NCBI GenBank assembly: GCA_018062085.1
Contig: JAGOSY010000012.1
Coordinates: forward strand, 62,001 to 126,000
DNA length: 64,000 nucleotides
Direction of reading: 5' to 3'
From: a bacterium
GTDB taxonomy: Bacteria; Cyanobacteriota; Vampirovibrionia; Obscuribacterales; Obscuribacteraceae
The first letter of the stretch is position 1, and the number at the start of each line of letters is the position of its first letter. Shown piece by piece: positions 24,805 to 33,718 of the stretch. Below the pieces are notes generated by a model. It was not told the origin of the DNA, ran no database searches, and worked only from the letters and a program-made list of their open reading frames with translations. The position numbers and the translations under genes were made by a program.

Positions 24805-26227
24805 GGCTGGCTCTGCTGCTAATCAGTGACTCAAGTCTGTCAATAATTTCTTTGGTGCGAATTGTTCTATCTTTAAGTTCGAGCTTGAGGCAGTCGTTGA
24901 CTAGTTGCTTGAGATTGATTGACTTGATTGTGCTGGCTTTAGGCAAAACGTTCTGTTCATAGGGCAGGGGGTTTTGGCCCGTGGCAAGAAAGTACATCTG
25001 GCAACCAAAGGCATAAATATCACTTGCTAGGTTGGCTTTGCCTTTGATCTGCTCTGGTGGCATAAAGGCAATTTTTCCAACCACCGTGCCGGTGGCAGTG
25101 CCTAGAAAGATACTTGAGGCGCCAAAGTCTATTAGCCTAATTTTTGCATCTTCGCCGATGATGACATTGTCTGGGGTGAAGTCTCGATGAACTATTGGTG
25201 GTTCTAAGTGATGCAAGAAATGGAGAATCTGGGCCATTTGTAAGCCCCATTCGATTATTGTTCTTTCGCTCACTGCTCCGTGTTTTGCTATGAAATTTCG
25301 CAGGGTTTTGCCCTTAATATGTTCAAGTAGCAAATAGTGGCGGTTGTCTTCGACAAAATAGTCATAAATTTTGACTATGCGGGGGTGTGAAATTGTCGTC
25401 AAAAGAGTGGCCTCGCGCTCAAACAATTCAACTGCTTTTTTGAATTTATCATTGTCGCGTGAGCCAGAAAAGACTGATTCTTTGAGAACAACTGGCCCGC
25501 GTTCGTCATGTTTGGCTAAATAAACAGCCGACATGCCACCGCTTGCTACTTGGGCAAGCACAGTGACGGCCTGCTGTAACCTATGCCCTTGCTCTAGGGG
25601 GACGAAATTGGTAGAAGCAAAACGCTGGTCTAGATTGCTTTGCCAAAGCTCGGTGAAGTCGAGAGGATCAATTTCTCGCTTTTCTTTGATACCCAAAGCT
25701 GCAAGGGTTTCGTTCGGATAGATCGAGACTTTAGGGCAATAATATAGGGCCAGGCTGATTACTGCCTCTAGATTCAATTTTGATATCGCGCTTAACTCTA
25801 GGAGCAGAGGGGGCTGGCGGTGAAATTCAAGACAAAGCTGGTTGGGCTCTAGGGAAGGTTGGCCATTCTTTGCAAATGTAATTTTGGTCAGGTCTGACCA
25901 AGCGTAGACTTTTTCATCAAGTGAGCCCAATCTTGAAATTTCAATACCGCGAGAATCGAGTTTGATTTTACCCAGTGAGAGAAAGGCCAAGGCTGGGAGG
26001 GCAATGCCGACGGCGAGCAAGCCAAGCAAGATTGTTAGGACAAATAATTCAGGGGCAAGCAGATAGAGCACTGGTAGAAAAGCTGTGACAGCGGTGGTGC
26101 CAAAAAGGGCCAAATGGACTAGCCAGCTTTCTTGCTTGTGGCGCTGGTAGAAGTCGCTAAAATCGAGTTCTTTGAAAAATCTGCTGGCCGTGGGCATTCC
26201 GCTGTAGCGGTTGTAGCGAAACTGCAC
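24791..26227 (-). CDS. Membrane-anchored Ser/Thr protein kinase
   Basis: The domain layout is the same as in the next gene: two N-terminal hydrophobic helices (about residues 38-60 and 62-85), a strand-rich segment (YAWSDLTKITFAKNG) and a kinase domain from about 220. Canonical residues are present: glycine loop VASGGMSAVY (227-236), Lys249 in VVLKES, HRDFTPDNVI (347-356), DFGAS (368-372) and MPPEQ. The start is GTG 26227; an ATG at 26197 is an alternative. The first gene of a two-kinase operon, it looks catalytically complete, unlike its partner. The kinase domain is cytosolic on the inner membrane. Confidence 0.87.
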   Translation of the reverse strand: MQFRYNRYSGMPTASRFFKELDFSDFYQRHKQESWLVHLALFGTTAVTAFLPVLYLLAPELFVLTILLGLLAVGIALPALAFLSLGKIKLDSRGIEISRLGSLDEKVYAWSDLTKITFAKNGQPSLEPNQLCLEFHRQPPLLLELSAISKLNLEAVISLALYYCPKVSIYPNETLAALGIKEKREIDPLDFTELWQSNLDQRFASTNFVPLEQGHRLQQAVTVLAQVASGGMSAVYLAKHDERGPVVLKESVFSGSRDNDKFKKAVELFEREATLLTTISHPRIVKIYDYFVEDNRHYLLLEHIKGKTLRNFIAKHGAVSERTIIEWGLQMAQILHFLHHLEPPIVHRDFTPDNVIIGEDAKIRLIDFGASSIFLGTATGTVVGKIAFMPPEQIKGKANLASDIYAFGCQMYFLATGQNPLPYEQNVLPKASTIKSINLKQLVNDCLKLELKDRTIRTKEIIDRLESLISSRASHAER

Positions 26228-26274
26228 CGCTGGTGGTGAATAGAGCGATGAATCGTTAATTACATCGTTAATAT

Positions 26275-27432
26275 TTAGTGCATTCCTATGGCTGAGCTGT
26301 ATAGCAGTTTTATTGAAGCAGCATCACGGGGGCTGAGTGTGCGGTCTTGATCAGTTACCCTGGTCGAAAAGAACATCATGTCTTGAGGATCTCTTGTGTG
26401 CCCGCCAAAGCCTAGAGCATGGCCGATTTCGTGCAAGCATATCTGTCGTATGCGATTGTTGGTCAAGGGAAGCTCGGCCATTTGGGCTACAGTCAATATT
26501 TTGATGGTGCCTTTGACTATGCCTTGTGAATTGGTGAAAACAACTGTTTCGCCAGCTTCTGCTTTGTTGCTGAATGAATTTGCATCATTTGTCCACGAGC
26601 AAGTGAGATCAGCTTGGCTCTGGTCTTTGACACTTATGAATGCGAGCTTGTCTTGGGCTCCTTGCTGCCAGGTAGCAAAACTCTCTTCCAAAATTTGAGT
26701 ATATTGCGGCAGGAAGCCCGGTACACCTTTGCCTGGCGCGATATAGACCTTGATAGGTAATTTGCTATCGGGCCATCTAGTTAAATGACCAGCCAGTTCG
26801 CCCAGATAGTTATCTCTGGAACTGGCATCGGGTGGAGTGTAGCGAGGGATAGTACCGTTTGCCAGTTCTTTTTTTAGGCCGGCAATTAGGCTGGCGATTT
26901 TGCTGGCATCTTTATGGCCGGCAAAGCGCTGCATAAACTCGCTATAAGTAGCAATGGCTTCGTTTACTTGGCCTTGCGATTGGTAGAGGCCACCGAGGGT
27001 GAGCCAAGTGGCAGCCAGCTCTGGCTTGAGTTGTTTTGCTGCTTCTAGCTCACGTAGGGCTTCATTATTACGGCCCAATTTTGCCATGGCCAGGCCAAGG
27101 TTGTTATGAATTTCAGCCATTTGCGGTGCTAGCTTTTCTGCTTGCAGCAGTAGATCTATCGCTTCTTGATTGCGATTGGCCTGCAGCAACGGAATGGACT
27201 GATTGAGCATCTGCATTGCTTGGTAGCGCTCTTGGGTGATTGGCTGCCCGTCGACGTAGTATTGTTGGCCCTGATTTTGATTAGGTTGATTGCTCTGGTT
27301 CTGAGTCTGGTTCTGATACTGATTCTGGTTCTGATACTGGGCGATGGCAGAGTTTCCTGACCAAATACCTAGGCAAAGACAGCTCAAGATGCTTACGGCA
27401 ATCGTTGAGCGTTTCTTAGCGGCTGACGGCAT
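26275..27432 (-). CDS. Secreted TPR protein with matrixin-type zinc metalloprotease domain
   Basis: The 385-residue product has a signal peptide (about 1-31, ending NSAIAQ) and an extended Gln/Asn-rich segment (about 32-58). TPR repeats follow (about 75-170, e.g. IHNNLGLAMAKLGRNNEALR, 'LAATWLTLGGLYQSQGQVNE'). The C-terminal peptidase domain carries HEIGHALGFGGH, the HExxHxxGxxH zinc site, and a downstream DMMFF as Met-turn. This is the M10/matrixin (metzincin) arrangement. Fusion of TPRs to a matrixin domain on one exported chain suggests a targeted protease. Located between the kinase operon and pgk, on the same strand. Confidence 0.85.
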   Translation of the reverse strand: MPSAAKKRSTIAVSILSCLCLGIWSGNSAIAQYQNQNQYQNQTQNQSNQPNQNQGQQYYVDGQPITQERYQAMQMLNQSIPLLQANRNQEAIDLLLQAEKLAPQMAEIHNNLGLAMAKLGRNNEALRELEAAKQLKPELAATWLTLGGLYQSQGQVNEAIATYSEFMQRFAGHKDASKIASLIAGLKKELANGTIPRYTPPDASSRDNYLGELAGHLTRWPDSKLPIKVYIAPGKGVPGFLPQYTQILEESFATWQQGAQDKLAFISVKDQSQADLTCSWTNDANSFSNKAEAGETVVFTNSQGIVKGTIKILTVAQMAELPLTNNRIRQICLHEIGHALGFGGHTRDPQDMMFFSTRVTDQDRTLSPRDAASIKLLYSSAIGMH

Positions 27433-27456
27433 TTGTATCTCTCTTGCTATGCCTAG

Positions 27457-28695
27457 TTAGGCCTTGTTGATCGCAGCTTCTTTGTTATCGAGAGCGGCTA
27501 TGCCCGGTAGTTCAATTCCTTCGAGAAATTCTAGGGAAGCTCCGCCGCCGGTGCCGACATGGGTTAGATGCTCATCGGCCACACCCTTTAGTTTAAGGGC
27601 AGATACCGAATCTCCGCCACCAACAATGGTCTTTGTACCCGTTTTGGTTAGGTCAACCAAGCAGTCAATCAATTGCCACGTTCCGTGCTCGAAGCCAGCC
27701 ATCTCGAATACGCCTAGAGGGCCGTTCCATAGAATGGTTTTGCATGGGGCTAGAGCAGCGACGATTAGCTTCAGTGATTCTGGTCCTAAATCAAGGCCGA
27801 TGTCATCACTTTCAATTTCGCTGACTTTTACTACTTTAGTGGCAACTCCGGCTTTCATTTCTTTGGCAACAACGACATCGACGGGCAAAATCAAGTTGAC
27901 GCCTTTGGCTTTTGCTTTTTCTTCTAACTCTTTGCAGTAGGTTAGACGGTCTTCTTCTACCAGTGATTTGCCGACATTGAGACCCTGAGCTTTGAGGAAG
28001 CTGAAGGCCATGGCTCCACCGATGACAAGCACATCAACACGGCTCAAAAGATTTTCTAGCACGCCGATTTTGCTAGAGACTTTCGCGCCACCAATGATAG
28101 TGGCAAAGGGACGAGCTGGATTATCTAAGGCCGAAGAAAGCATTTCAATTTCTTTGGCTACCAACATGCCCGCTAGAGCTGGTTTTAAGAATTTAGTCAC
28201 ACCTTCAGTCGAGGCGTGGGCGCGGTGAGCGGTGCCAAAAGCGTCGTTGACATAGATTTCACCGAGTTGTGAAAGCTTTTGGGCAAAGGCCGGGTCGTTT
28301 TTCTCTTCTTCTTCGTGGAATCTGACATTCTCCATCAAGGCAACGTCACCGTCATGCATTTCGTTCACTGCTTTTTCGGCATTGGCTCCGACACATTCTT
28401 CGACAAAGTGAACAGTCTTATGGCCCATTTCGGCTAGTAGCTTTTTCAAATGCTCTGCCACTGGCTTAAGCGAGTATTTGGCAGCGACTTTGCCCTTGGG
28501 GCGGCCTAGGTGTGAGAGTAAAACCACTTTTGCGCCAGCTTTGGAAAGCCACGAAATCGTAGGTAAAGCAGCTCTGATACGCGAATCGTCAGCGACTGAG
28601 CCGTCTTCATTTTGCGGTACGTTGAAGTCTACTCGTACCAATACCTTTTTGCCCTGGAAGTGCTTGGCGCCTTGATCTTGAATAGTTTTCTTCAT
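27457..28695 (-). CDS. pgk: Phosphoglycerate kinase
   Basis: This glycolytic enzyme interconverts 1,3-bisphosphoglycerate/ADP and 3-phosphoglycerate/ATP in the cytosol. The N-terminal substrate motif VLVRVDFNVPQ (about residues 19-29), the LLSHLGRPKG loop, ENVRFHEEEEKN and the C-terminal nucleotide motif TIVGGGDSVSAL and GTGGGASLEFLEG are all present. The length of 412 is normal (390-420) with a short extra C-terminal tail. It follows gap with a terminator-like hairpin between them, a common gap-pgk order. Confidence 0.96.
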   Translation of the reverse strand: MKKTIQDQGAKHFQGKKVLVRVDFNVPQNEDGSVADDSRIRAALPTISWLSKAGAKVVLLSHLGRPKGKVAAKYSLKPVAEHLKKLLAEMGHKTVHFVEECVGANAEKAVNEMHDGDVALMENVRFHEEEEKNDPAFAQKLSQLGEIYVNDAFGTAHRAHASTEGVTKFLKPALAGMLVAKEIEMLSSALDNPARPFATIIGGAKVSSKIGVLENLLSRVDVLVIGGAMAFSFLKAQGLNVGKSLVEEDRLTYCKELEEKAKAKGVNLILPVDVVVAKEMKAGVATKVVKVSEIESDDIGLDLGPESLKLIVAALAPCKTILWNGPLGVFEMAGFEHGTWQLIDCLVDLTKTGTKTIVGGGDSVSALKLKGVADEHLTHVGTGGGASLEFLEGIELPGIAALDNKEAAINKA

Positions 28696-28744
28696 ATGTA
28701 CCTAACTCTAGTTTTTGTAAATATTAGTAAGCGCTAAATATAGC

Positions 28745-28775
28745 GAAAGACGCCCCCAATTTGAGGGCGTCTTTC
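28745..28775 (-). terminator. Hairpin between gap and pgk
   Basis: An 11-bp perfect stem, GAAAGACGCCC (28745-28755) with GGGCGTCTTTC (28765-28775), lies 9 bases after the gap stop codon. The T-tract is weak, so partial readthrough into pgk is likely. Confidence 0.75.
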
Positions 28776-28784
28776 TGCTTAATA

Positions 28785-29813
28785 CTAGGCTTTAGCTGCA
28801 ACTGGGAGCTTCTTAGCTACCATGGTGGCTAACTCAACCAAGCGGTTGCTGTAGCCCCATTCGTTGTCGTACCAAGCCAACACTTTCACCATGCGATCGC
28901 CCACTTGCATTGTTAGGTCGGCGTCGTAGATCGATGAGTGCTTGTTGCCTTGGAAATCGATGGAAACAAGGGGAGTTGTGCAATAAGAGAGAATGCCTTT
29001 GAGAGGGCCTTCAGCTGCTTCTTTAACACATTTGTTGATAGCTTCAACAGTGACGTCTTTCTTCAATGTAATGGTCAAGTCAACGACCGATACGTTTGGA
29101 GTAGGCACGCGCATAGCAAATCCGTTTAGTTTGCCTTTGAGGTGTGGCATTACTAGGGCGATTGCTTTGGCTGCGCCAGTGCTTGAAGGAATCATTGACA
29201 TGGCAGCAGCGCGAGCGCGGCGGAGGTCATTGTGAGCGCCATCAAGCAATTTTTGGTCGAGAGTATAGCTGTGAATTGTGGTCATCAAGCCTTGCTCGAT
29301 ACCGAAAGCATCGTCAATTGCTTTGGCTACAGGAGCCAAGCAGTTGGTTGTGCAGCTGGCGTTAGAGATGATGTTGTGCTTTTCAGCGTCATAATTCTTG
29401 TCGTTTACACCAAGAACGATGGTGATGTCTTCGTTCTTAGCAGGAGCTGAGATCAAGACTTTTTTGGCGCCAGCAGCGATGTGGGCCTTAGCTTTTTCAG
29501 CGTCGGTGAATACGCCGGAGCACTCTAAGACGATATCGACATTGAGCTTGGCCCATGGGCAGTCAGCTGGAGCTTTCTCGCGGGTGAACTTGATTTTTTT
29601 GCCATTGACAATCAATGATTCTTCATCATGGCTTACTTCATGCTTGAGTTCGCCTTGTACTGAGTCGTACTTGAGCAAGTGAGCTGATTGCACTAAATCT
29701 TGCATAGGGTCGTTGATTGCAACGATTTCGAGATCTTTAGGCGCGCTCTCGAGGTAGGCCCTGAATACGTTGCGGCCGATACGGCCGAATCCATTTATAG
29801 CTACTCTTGCCAT
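28785..29813 (-). CDS. gap: Glyceraldehyde-3-phosphate dehydrogenase, type I
   Basis: Oxidises and phosphorylates glyceraldehyde-3-phosphate to 1,3-bisphosphoglycerate with NAD(P). The Rossmann motif GFGRIGRNVFRA lies at residues 8-19 and the catalytic Cys in SNASCTTNCLAP (about 150-161), with the conserved His near 'TIHSYTLDQ'. The C-terminal WYDNEWGYSNR is intact. Asp in AINDP near residue 35 suggests NAD preference, an inference. Length 342 is normal. It begins the gap-pgk unit and is divergent from nfu. Confidence 0.96.
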   Translation of the reverse strand: MARVAINGFGRIGRNVFRAYLESAPKDLEIVAINDPMQDLVQSAHLLKYDSVQGELKHEVSHDEESLIVNGKKIKFTREKAPADCPWAKLNVDIVLECSGVFTDAEKAKAHIAAGAKKVLISAPAKNEDITIVLGVNDKNYDAEKHNIISNASCTTNCLAPVAKAIDDAFGIEQGLMTTIHSYTLDQKLLDGAHNDLRRARAAAMSMIPSSTGAAKAIALVMPHLKGKLNGFAMRVPTPNVSVVDLTITLKKDVTVEAINKCVKEAAEGPLKGILSYCTTPLVSIDFQGNKHSSIYDADLTMQVGDRMVKVLAWYDNEWGYSNRLVELATMVAKKLPVAAKA

Positions 29814-30000
29814 CTATCCAACTCCTTATTAAAGTCTCAAACCGGCCCAACCTTTATTAAATTGTTTCGGCGATTGGCAAAGCATATAACAATATAAGGG
29901 CGAGGCGCCCAGACTTTATTTCAGCTTAAGATGATGGGTAGCAATCTTGAAAAGTTTCGTTACTCATTTAGAATTGCAATATTAACCGTTAGGAGAATTT

Positions 30001-30219
30001 ATGAGAGATAAAGTAGAAGCCATTCTCGACAAGCTGCGCCCGATGTTAATGATGGACGGCGGCAATATTGAGCTAGTAGACGTCAAGGATGACGAAGTTC
30101 AAGTGCGTCTAGTGGGCGCTTGCGGTATGTGCCCTAGCTCAACTATGACCATGAAGATGGGCGTTGAACGTGCCATTAGAGAAGAGTTGCCTGAAATCAA
30201 ACGTGTTGTTTCGGTCTAG
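30001..30219 (+). CDS. nfu: NifU C-terminal-domain (Nfu) iron-sulfur carrier
   Basis: This 72-residue stand-alone Nfu domain has the CxxC ligand pair in GACGMCPSS (about residues 40-48) and the typical 'LRPMLMMDGGNIELVDV' start. It likely transfers [4Fe-4S] clusters to target enzymes; short versions are widespread in cyanobacteria and relatives. A TAGGAGAA ribosome site precedes ATG 30001. It is monocistronic, and a palindrome overlaps its stop codon. Confidence 0.93.
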   Translation: MRDKVEAILDKLRPMLMMDGGNIELVDVKDDEVQVRLVGACGMCPSSTMTMKMGVERAIREELPEIKRVVSV

Positions 30220-30236
30220 ATTCTAGAACCTAGACC
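30213..30236. terminator. Near-perfect 24-bp palindrome between convergent genes
   Basis: GGTCTAG (30213-30219) pairs with CTAGACC (30230-30236), with a TTCTAGAA palindrome in the centre. It overlaps the nfu stop and ends 7 bases before the convergent hydratase stop. No T-tract on either side, so it may be a pause or RNA-stability hairpin. Confidence 0.55.
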
Positions 30237-30242
30237 TTGGCT

Positions 30243-31013
30243 TTATCGCTCGAGATCTCGGCGGCTGCGGAAATCGCTTGACAGGTAGCCGACTATTGCC
30301 CTTTCTTGCTCATGGCTGTTGAGATTGGCTAAATCAGCCTTATGTGTGTAGCTGTTGAGGCGAGAAAGTGATGCTTTAGTCGCTGCTATCGTTTGCTGAG
30401 AATTGGCTAAGATAGTCTGGGCAAAGTCATGAGTAAAGGCTGACAGCTGGTTATCTTCAACTGCTTTATTGATCAGGCCAATGGCCTCGGCCTTGGTACT
30501 GTCAATGGTGGCGGCACTGAAAAGCAACTCTTTTGCCTTGGCTTGGCCAATCAGGGCAACCAGCCTTTGAATATTGCTGTCGTCCAAAACAATTCCGAGG
30601 CGGGCCACCGGGATGCCGAAAATCGCGCCATCAAGGGCCGCGAAGCGCAGGTCGCAGGCATTGGCGAGTAAGCAGCCTCCGCCTAAGCATGGGCCGTTCA
30701 CCATGGCAATTGTAGGAAGCTCTAATGCAGCAATGGTTTCGAGAGCGGCGGAAATAGCCTGCCAGAAACGAGCGGCACTGGCATAGTCGACAATTTGTCG
30801 CAGATCGTCAAAGTCGGCGCCAGCAGCAAAATATTTGCCAATACCAGTGAAAATTATTAGGCGTGCGCCATCTTCTTCTAGTTTTTTGATTAAGCGTGGC
30901 AGGCTTTCCCACATGGCTGTGTTGATAGCATTGGCTGCATCAGGTCGATTGAAAGTTATTGTTGCTAAGCCGCTTGTCTGATCAAGTTTTACGATGATGT
31001 CTTGGCTTGGCAT
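30243..31013 (-). CDS. Enoyl-CoA hydratase/isomerase family protein
   Basis: The 256-residue crotonase-fold protein has TFNRPDAANAINTAMWE at the start and the oxyanion-hole segment 'YFAAGADFDDLRQ' (about 62-74). The second oxyanion loop is 'MVNGPCLGGGCLLANACDLR' (about 104-123). Of the two catalytic Glu of true hydratases, the first is replaced in GGGCLLA (normally GGGxELA) and the second site reads DDSN, so hydratase activity is doubtful. Isomerase or another crotonase reaction is possible. ATG overlaps the DUF192 stop (TAATG), so it is the third gene of an lnt operon. Confidence 0.82.
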   Translation of the reverse strand: MPSQDIIVKLDQTSGLATITFNRPDAANAINTAMWESLPRLIKKLEEDGARLIIFTGIGKYFAAGADFDDLRQIVDYASAARFWQAISAALETIAALELPTIAMVNGPCLGGGCLLANACDLRFAALDGAIFGIPVARLGIVLDDSNIQRLVALIGQAKAKELLFSAATIDSTKAEAIGLINKAVEDNQLSAFTHDFAQTILANSQQTIAATKASLSRLNSYTHKADLANLNSHEQERAIVGYLSSDFRSRRDLER

Positions 31014-31489
31014 TATTTACTGGGGAAGTCAAATTGAACACTATCGCCCTCTTTGACACCGTGTCTATCGCAGTAGCCGCCATTGACTTCGATTACTTCA
31101 GAGACATCGATTGTGCTTTCGGCTGGATAGGTCGGGCATTTACTTGTGTCTTCTGACTTGCAGGGTGGCACTTGCTTGCAGATTTTGACAATCTTGCCAT
31201 CTCTGACAAAGAGCATGTCGAGAGATATTAGGGTGTGATACATCCAGAAAGCCACAGGCCGATGGGGGTGAAAAAGAAATACCATGCCTTGGGTCTCTGG
31301 CATTGATGTGCGGTACATCAAGCCGTGCTCAATTTCTTCACTAGAGCTAGCTACTTCAAGTTTGACCTCTTGGTCGCCTAGTTTGACTGTAGGCAGCATT
31401 GCCAACGCCTCCCTGCAATTGAAATAGGTGAAGAGCGAAATAAGAGTGGTCGCGAGAGTGCAAGTAAAAGTTATTTTGTTGGTTTTCAT
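31013..31489 (-). CDS. DUF192 family exported protein
   Basis: The 158-residue product has a signal or anchor segment (about residues 8-30) and the DUF192 signature: 'LEVASSSEEIEHGLMYRTSM', 'GMVFLFHPHRPVAFWMYHT', 'LDMLFVRDGKIV' and a C-terminal 'VIEVNGGYCDRHGVKEGD'. Function is unestablished; DUF192 proteins are small beta-fold proteins often exported. Four additional Cys occur near 'CKQVPPCKSEDTSKCP'. It overlaps lnt by 4 bases and the hydratase gene by 1. Confidence 0.85.
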   Translation of the reverse strand: MKTNKITFTCTLATTLISLFTYFNCREALAMLPTVKLGDQEVKLEVASSSEEIEHGLMYRTSMPETQGMVFLFHPHRPVAFWMYHTLISLDMLFVRDGKIVKICKQVPPCKSEDTSKCPTYPAESTIDVSEVIEVNGGYCDRHGVKEGDSVQFDFPSK

Positions 31490-33111
31490 AGCCAGTGCAT
31501 TCTGTTAAATGGGGTTTTTGAATAGATGAATTGTACCGTGTCAGTTAGCACCCCGCGCTTTAAGGCGTAAGACTTACTGACTACTAAGCCAGCGGGGTCG
31601 ATAACCCCAGATACGCCTGTGTTGGTGGAGAGCACCAGAAAACGCTTGTTTTCTACCGCTCTTAGAGTGGCGCAGGCCAGATATTGTTTGTTCAAAGATG
31701 AATTATGAAACCAACCGAGATTGGCCAAGACTACAATCAGTGAAGCTCCTTCTCTAACTTGATCAGAGACAATCTTGGGGAAGATTACTTCATTGCAAAT
31801 TGCTACTCCAATTTTGCCCCAGCCTGAGCGGATAATTTGTGCTTTTTGAGCAGCTAAGAAGACTTCAGAATTGGTCGGCAGTTTGTCCCTCAGACTCTCT
31901 GGCACTATCTCGCCAAACGGCACTAACCTTTGTTTGACGTAGGCACTTTCTTTATAGCCAAAGGGGCTAACCAGTCGGGCTACATTTATATAGCCATTCT
32001 TGAGTGGTTCTATGGCGCCATAAATTATCTCTTTGCGCTCTGTTTGACTGATATGTTTAAGAGCCGGTAGTAGGCCGCCTTGACCCATCTGACCCAGGGT
32101 GACTACGCCTTCTGGTAAAACTACTAGGCTTGAGCTGGTGTCGGCTGTAAGTTCGTTGTAGCGGCCGCAAAATGCTGCTGGCGATATGGTCTTAAAACGC
32201 TCTTCTTCAATTGAAACGGCGCCTTGCACAATTGTCACCGGTATTGGTGGCGTTTGTGGATTGAAGCGAATGGCATGCTCTGGTCTAACTTCATCTTCTA
32301 TTGTGGCTATTCTTTGGCTGCCCCAGCTCAGGGCAAAGGCAATGGCCAGGCAGCATAGAACGAGATCTAGTACTGAACCAAATTTGATATTGAGTTGGTC
32401 TGTCCGCTCACCGAGATTGCGGGCGATACCAGTGGTTTCGATAATTAGTTGAGCGCAAGCGGCGTTAAACATGACGATGACAAAATCGACTAAGGCGCTG
32501 CCACCAACTGCCGCTAGTTGTATCAAAGGTAAGTTGCGTGATTGTGTATAGGCCAGTTGACTGAGGGGTGAACCCACAAATACAGGTGAGGTTGCCACTA
32601 CCCATTGCAGGAAAACCCAAATTGAAGGCACGGCAATGAGGTATGGATAAAACGGTCGGCGATGGTTAGGCAAAAAACTTGGGCGCAGCGGTAAGCAGAA
32701 TACAAAAAGAGCAAACAGTGCTGTTAACGAAGAATAGTGAATGACTTCAACTAGCCATGCCATTAAAACTAATTGAAAGCTAACGGCATCATGCAAACCA
32801 AGCCAGCGCAGGGGATACATCCCGGTTAAGAAACTAAGTGCAATGGCGTAGTAGCCAGCGCCAAAAGTGAAACCAGTAAAAACTGATTGCCAGTGAGAAT
32901 TGCAGGCTCTGATTAGTATCAAAAGTGGTATCAGGCCAAACCATGCTAAGTAGGCTAGATCAAAACCCGGCGTGGCAAGGGCGAGAATTGCCCCCATCAA
33001 AAAGCCTATTGGTAGCTTGATCGAAAGCCGCTGCGAGTCGAGCCACCCCGCTTTCGGGGTAACGCTGACAGGGGTGACCTGAATTTCAGAGCTGAAGCTA
33101 TAACTGTTCAT
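31486..33111 (-). CDS. lnt: Apolipoprotein N-acyltransferase
   Basis: This inner-membrane enzyme adds the third acyl chain to lipoproteins, implying an outer-membrane-type lipoprotein pathway. About six to seven hydrophobic helices (residues 30-260) precede a nitrilase-type domain. The catalytic triad is visible: Glu in VVLPEGVV (about 318-325), Lys in 'ESAYVKQRLVPFGEIVPE', and Cys in GVAICNEVIFP (about 432-442, Cys-Asn-Glu instead of the common Cys-Tyr-Glu/Cys-Phe-Glu). LANLGWFHNSS is the usual 'NxxWF' motif. Length 541 is normal. First gene of an operon with DUF192 and an enoyl-CoA hydratase homologue. Confidence 0.92.
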   Translation of the reverse strand: MNSYSFSSEIQVTPVSVTPKAGWLDSQRLSIKLPIGFLMGAILALATPGFDLAYLAWFGLIPLLILIRACNSHWQSVFTGFTFGAGYYAIALSFLTGMYPLRWLGLHDAVSFQLVLMAWLVEVIHYSSLTALFALFVFCLPLRPSFLPNHRRPFYPYLIAVPSIWVFLQWVVATSPVFVGSPLSQLAYTQSRNLPLIQLAAVGGSALVDFVIVMFNAACAQLIIETTGIARNLGERTDQLNIKFGSVLDLVLCCLAIAFALSWGSQRIATIEDEVRPEHAIRFNPQTPPIPVTIVQGAVSIEEERFKTISPAAFCGRYNELTADTSSSLVVLPEGVVTLGQMGQGGLLPALKHISQTERKEIIYGAIEPLKNGYINVARLVSPFGYKESAYVKQRLVPFGEIVPESLRDKLPTNSEVFLAAQKAQIIRSGWGKIGVAICNEVIFPKIVSDQVREGASLIVVLANLGWFHNSSLNKQYLACATLRAVENKRFLVLSTNTGVSGVIDPAGLVVSKSYALKRGVLTDTVQFIYSKTPFNRMHWL

Positions 33112-33181
33112 TTATACCGATAACCGTGCCTTGCAATGTTACACTTTGGGAGGTCAAAATAGCTAATTTAGGTTCTATTTA

Positions 33182-33718
33182 TTGAATACTCGGCCAGAGA
33201 GTGCAAAGAGAGTGCCAAGGCGGATCATGGGCATCGATCCTGGTACTGCTACGGTTGGCTTTGGTATAGTCGATTGGCTGGCTGGTGATAGCTTTAGGTA
33301 TATATCGTCCGGAGTGATATCTACTCCGAAAACTATGGCGCCGGCCAACCGCTTGAAAATGATTCGGGAAGATTTGATTAGCTTGATCGAAGAGTTTAAG
33401 CCCGAAGAATGCGGTGTTGAAGCAATTTTCTTCTTTAAAAACGCTAAGACTGTGATTCCCGTCGCACAAGCTCGTGGAGTCATTCTTGAATCCTTGGCTA
33501 CCTTCGGTATGTTGGCCGGTGAATATACACCCATGCAGGTAAAGCTTCATGTCACTGGATACGGCAAGGCCGAAAAACCTGAAGTGCAGTGGGCCGTAGC
33601 CAAGCTACTAGGGCTGCAAGAAATAGTTAAGCCTGACGATGCCTCTGATGCCCTGGCCATAGCTTTGACTCATGCTCGTTTGACTTGCCATCTTAGCCCC
33701 CGCCTAGAGCGGGTGTAG
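33182..33718 (+). CDS. ruvC: Holliday junction resolvase RuvC
   Basis: This endonuclease cuts Holliday junctions with RuvAB. The catalytic acidic residues are visible: Asp in MGIDPGTATVGFG, Glu in CGVEAIFFFKN, and the Asp pair in PDDASDALAIALTHA. The start is uncertain: TTG 33182 gives a 178-residue product and GTG 33212 (10 codons later) a shorter one closer to the usual N-terminus. Neither has a strong Shine-Dalgarno. Its 3' end overlaps the convergent membrane protein gene by 26 bases, and a CCCGC/GCGGG hairpin lies in the overlap. Confidence 0.93.
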   Translation: MNTRPESAKRVPRRIMGIDPGTATVGFGIVDWLAGDSFRYISSGVISTPKTMAPANRLKMIREDLISLIEEFKPEECGVEAIFFFKNAKTVIPVAQARGVILESLATFGMLAGEYTPMQVKLHVTGYGKAEKPEVQWAVAKLLGLQEIVKPDDASDALAIALTHARLTCHLSPRLERV

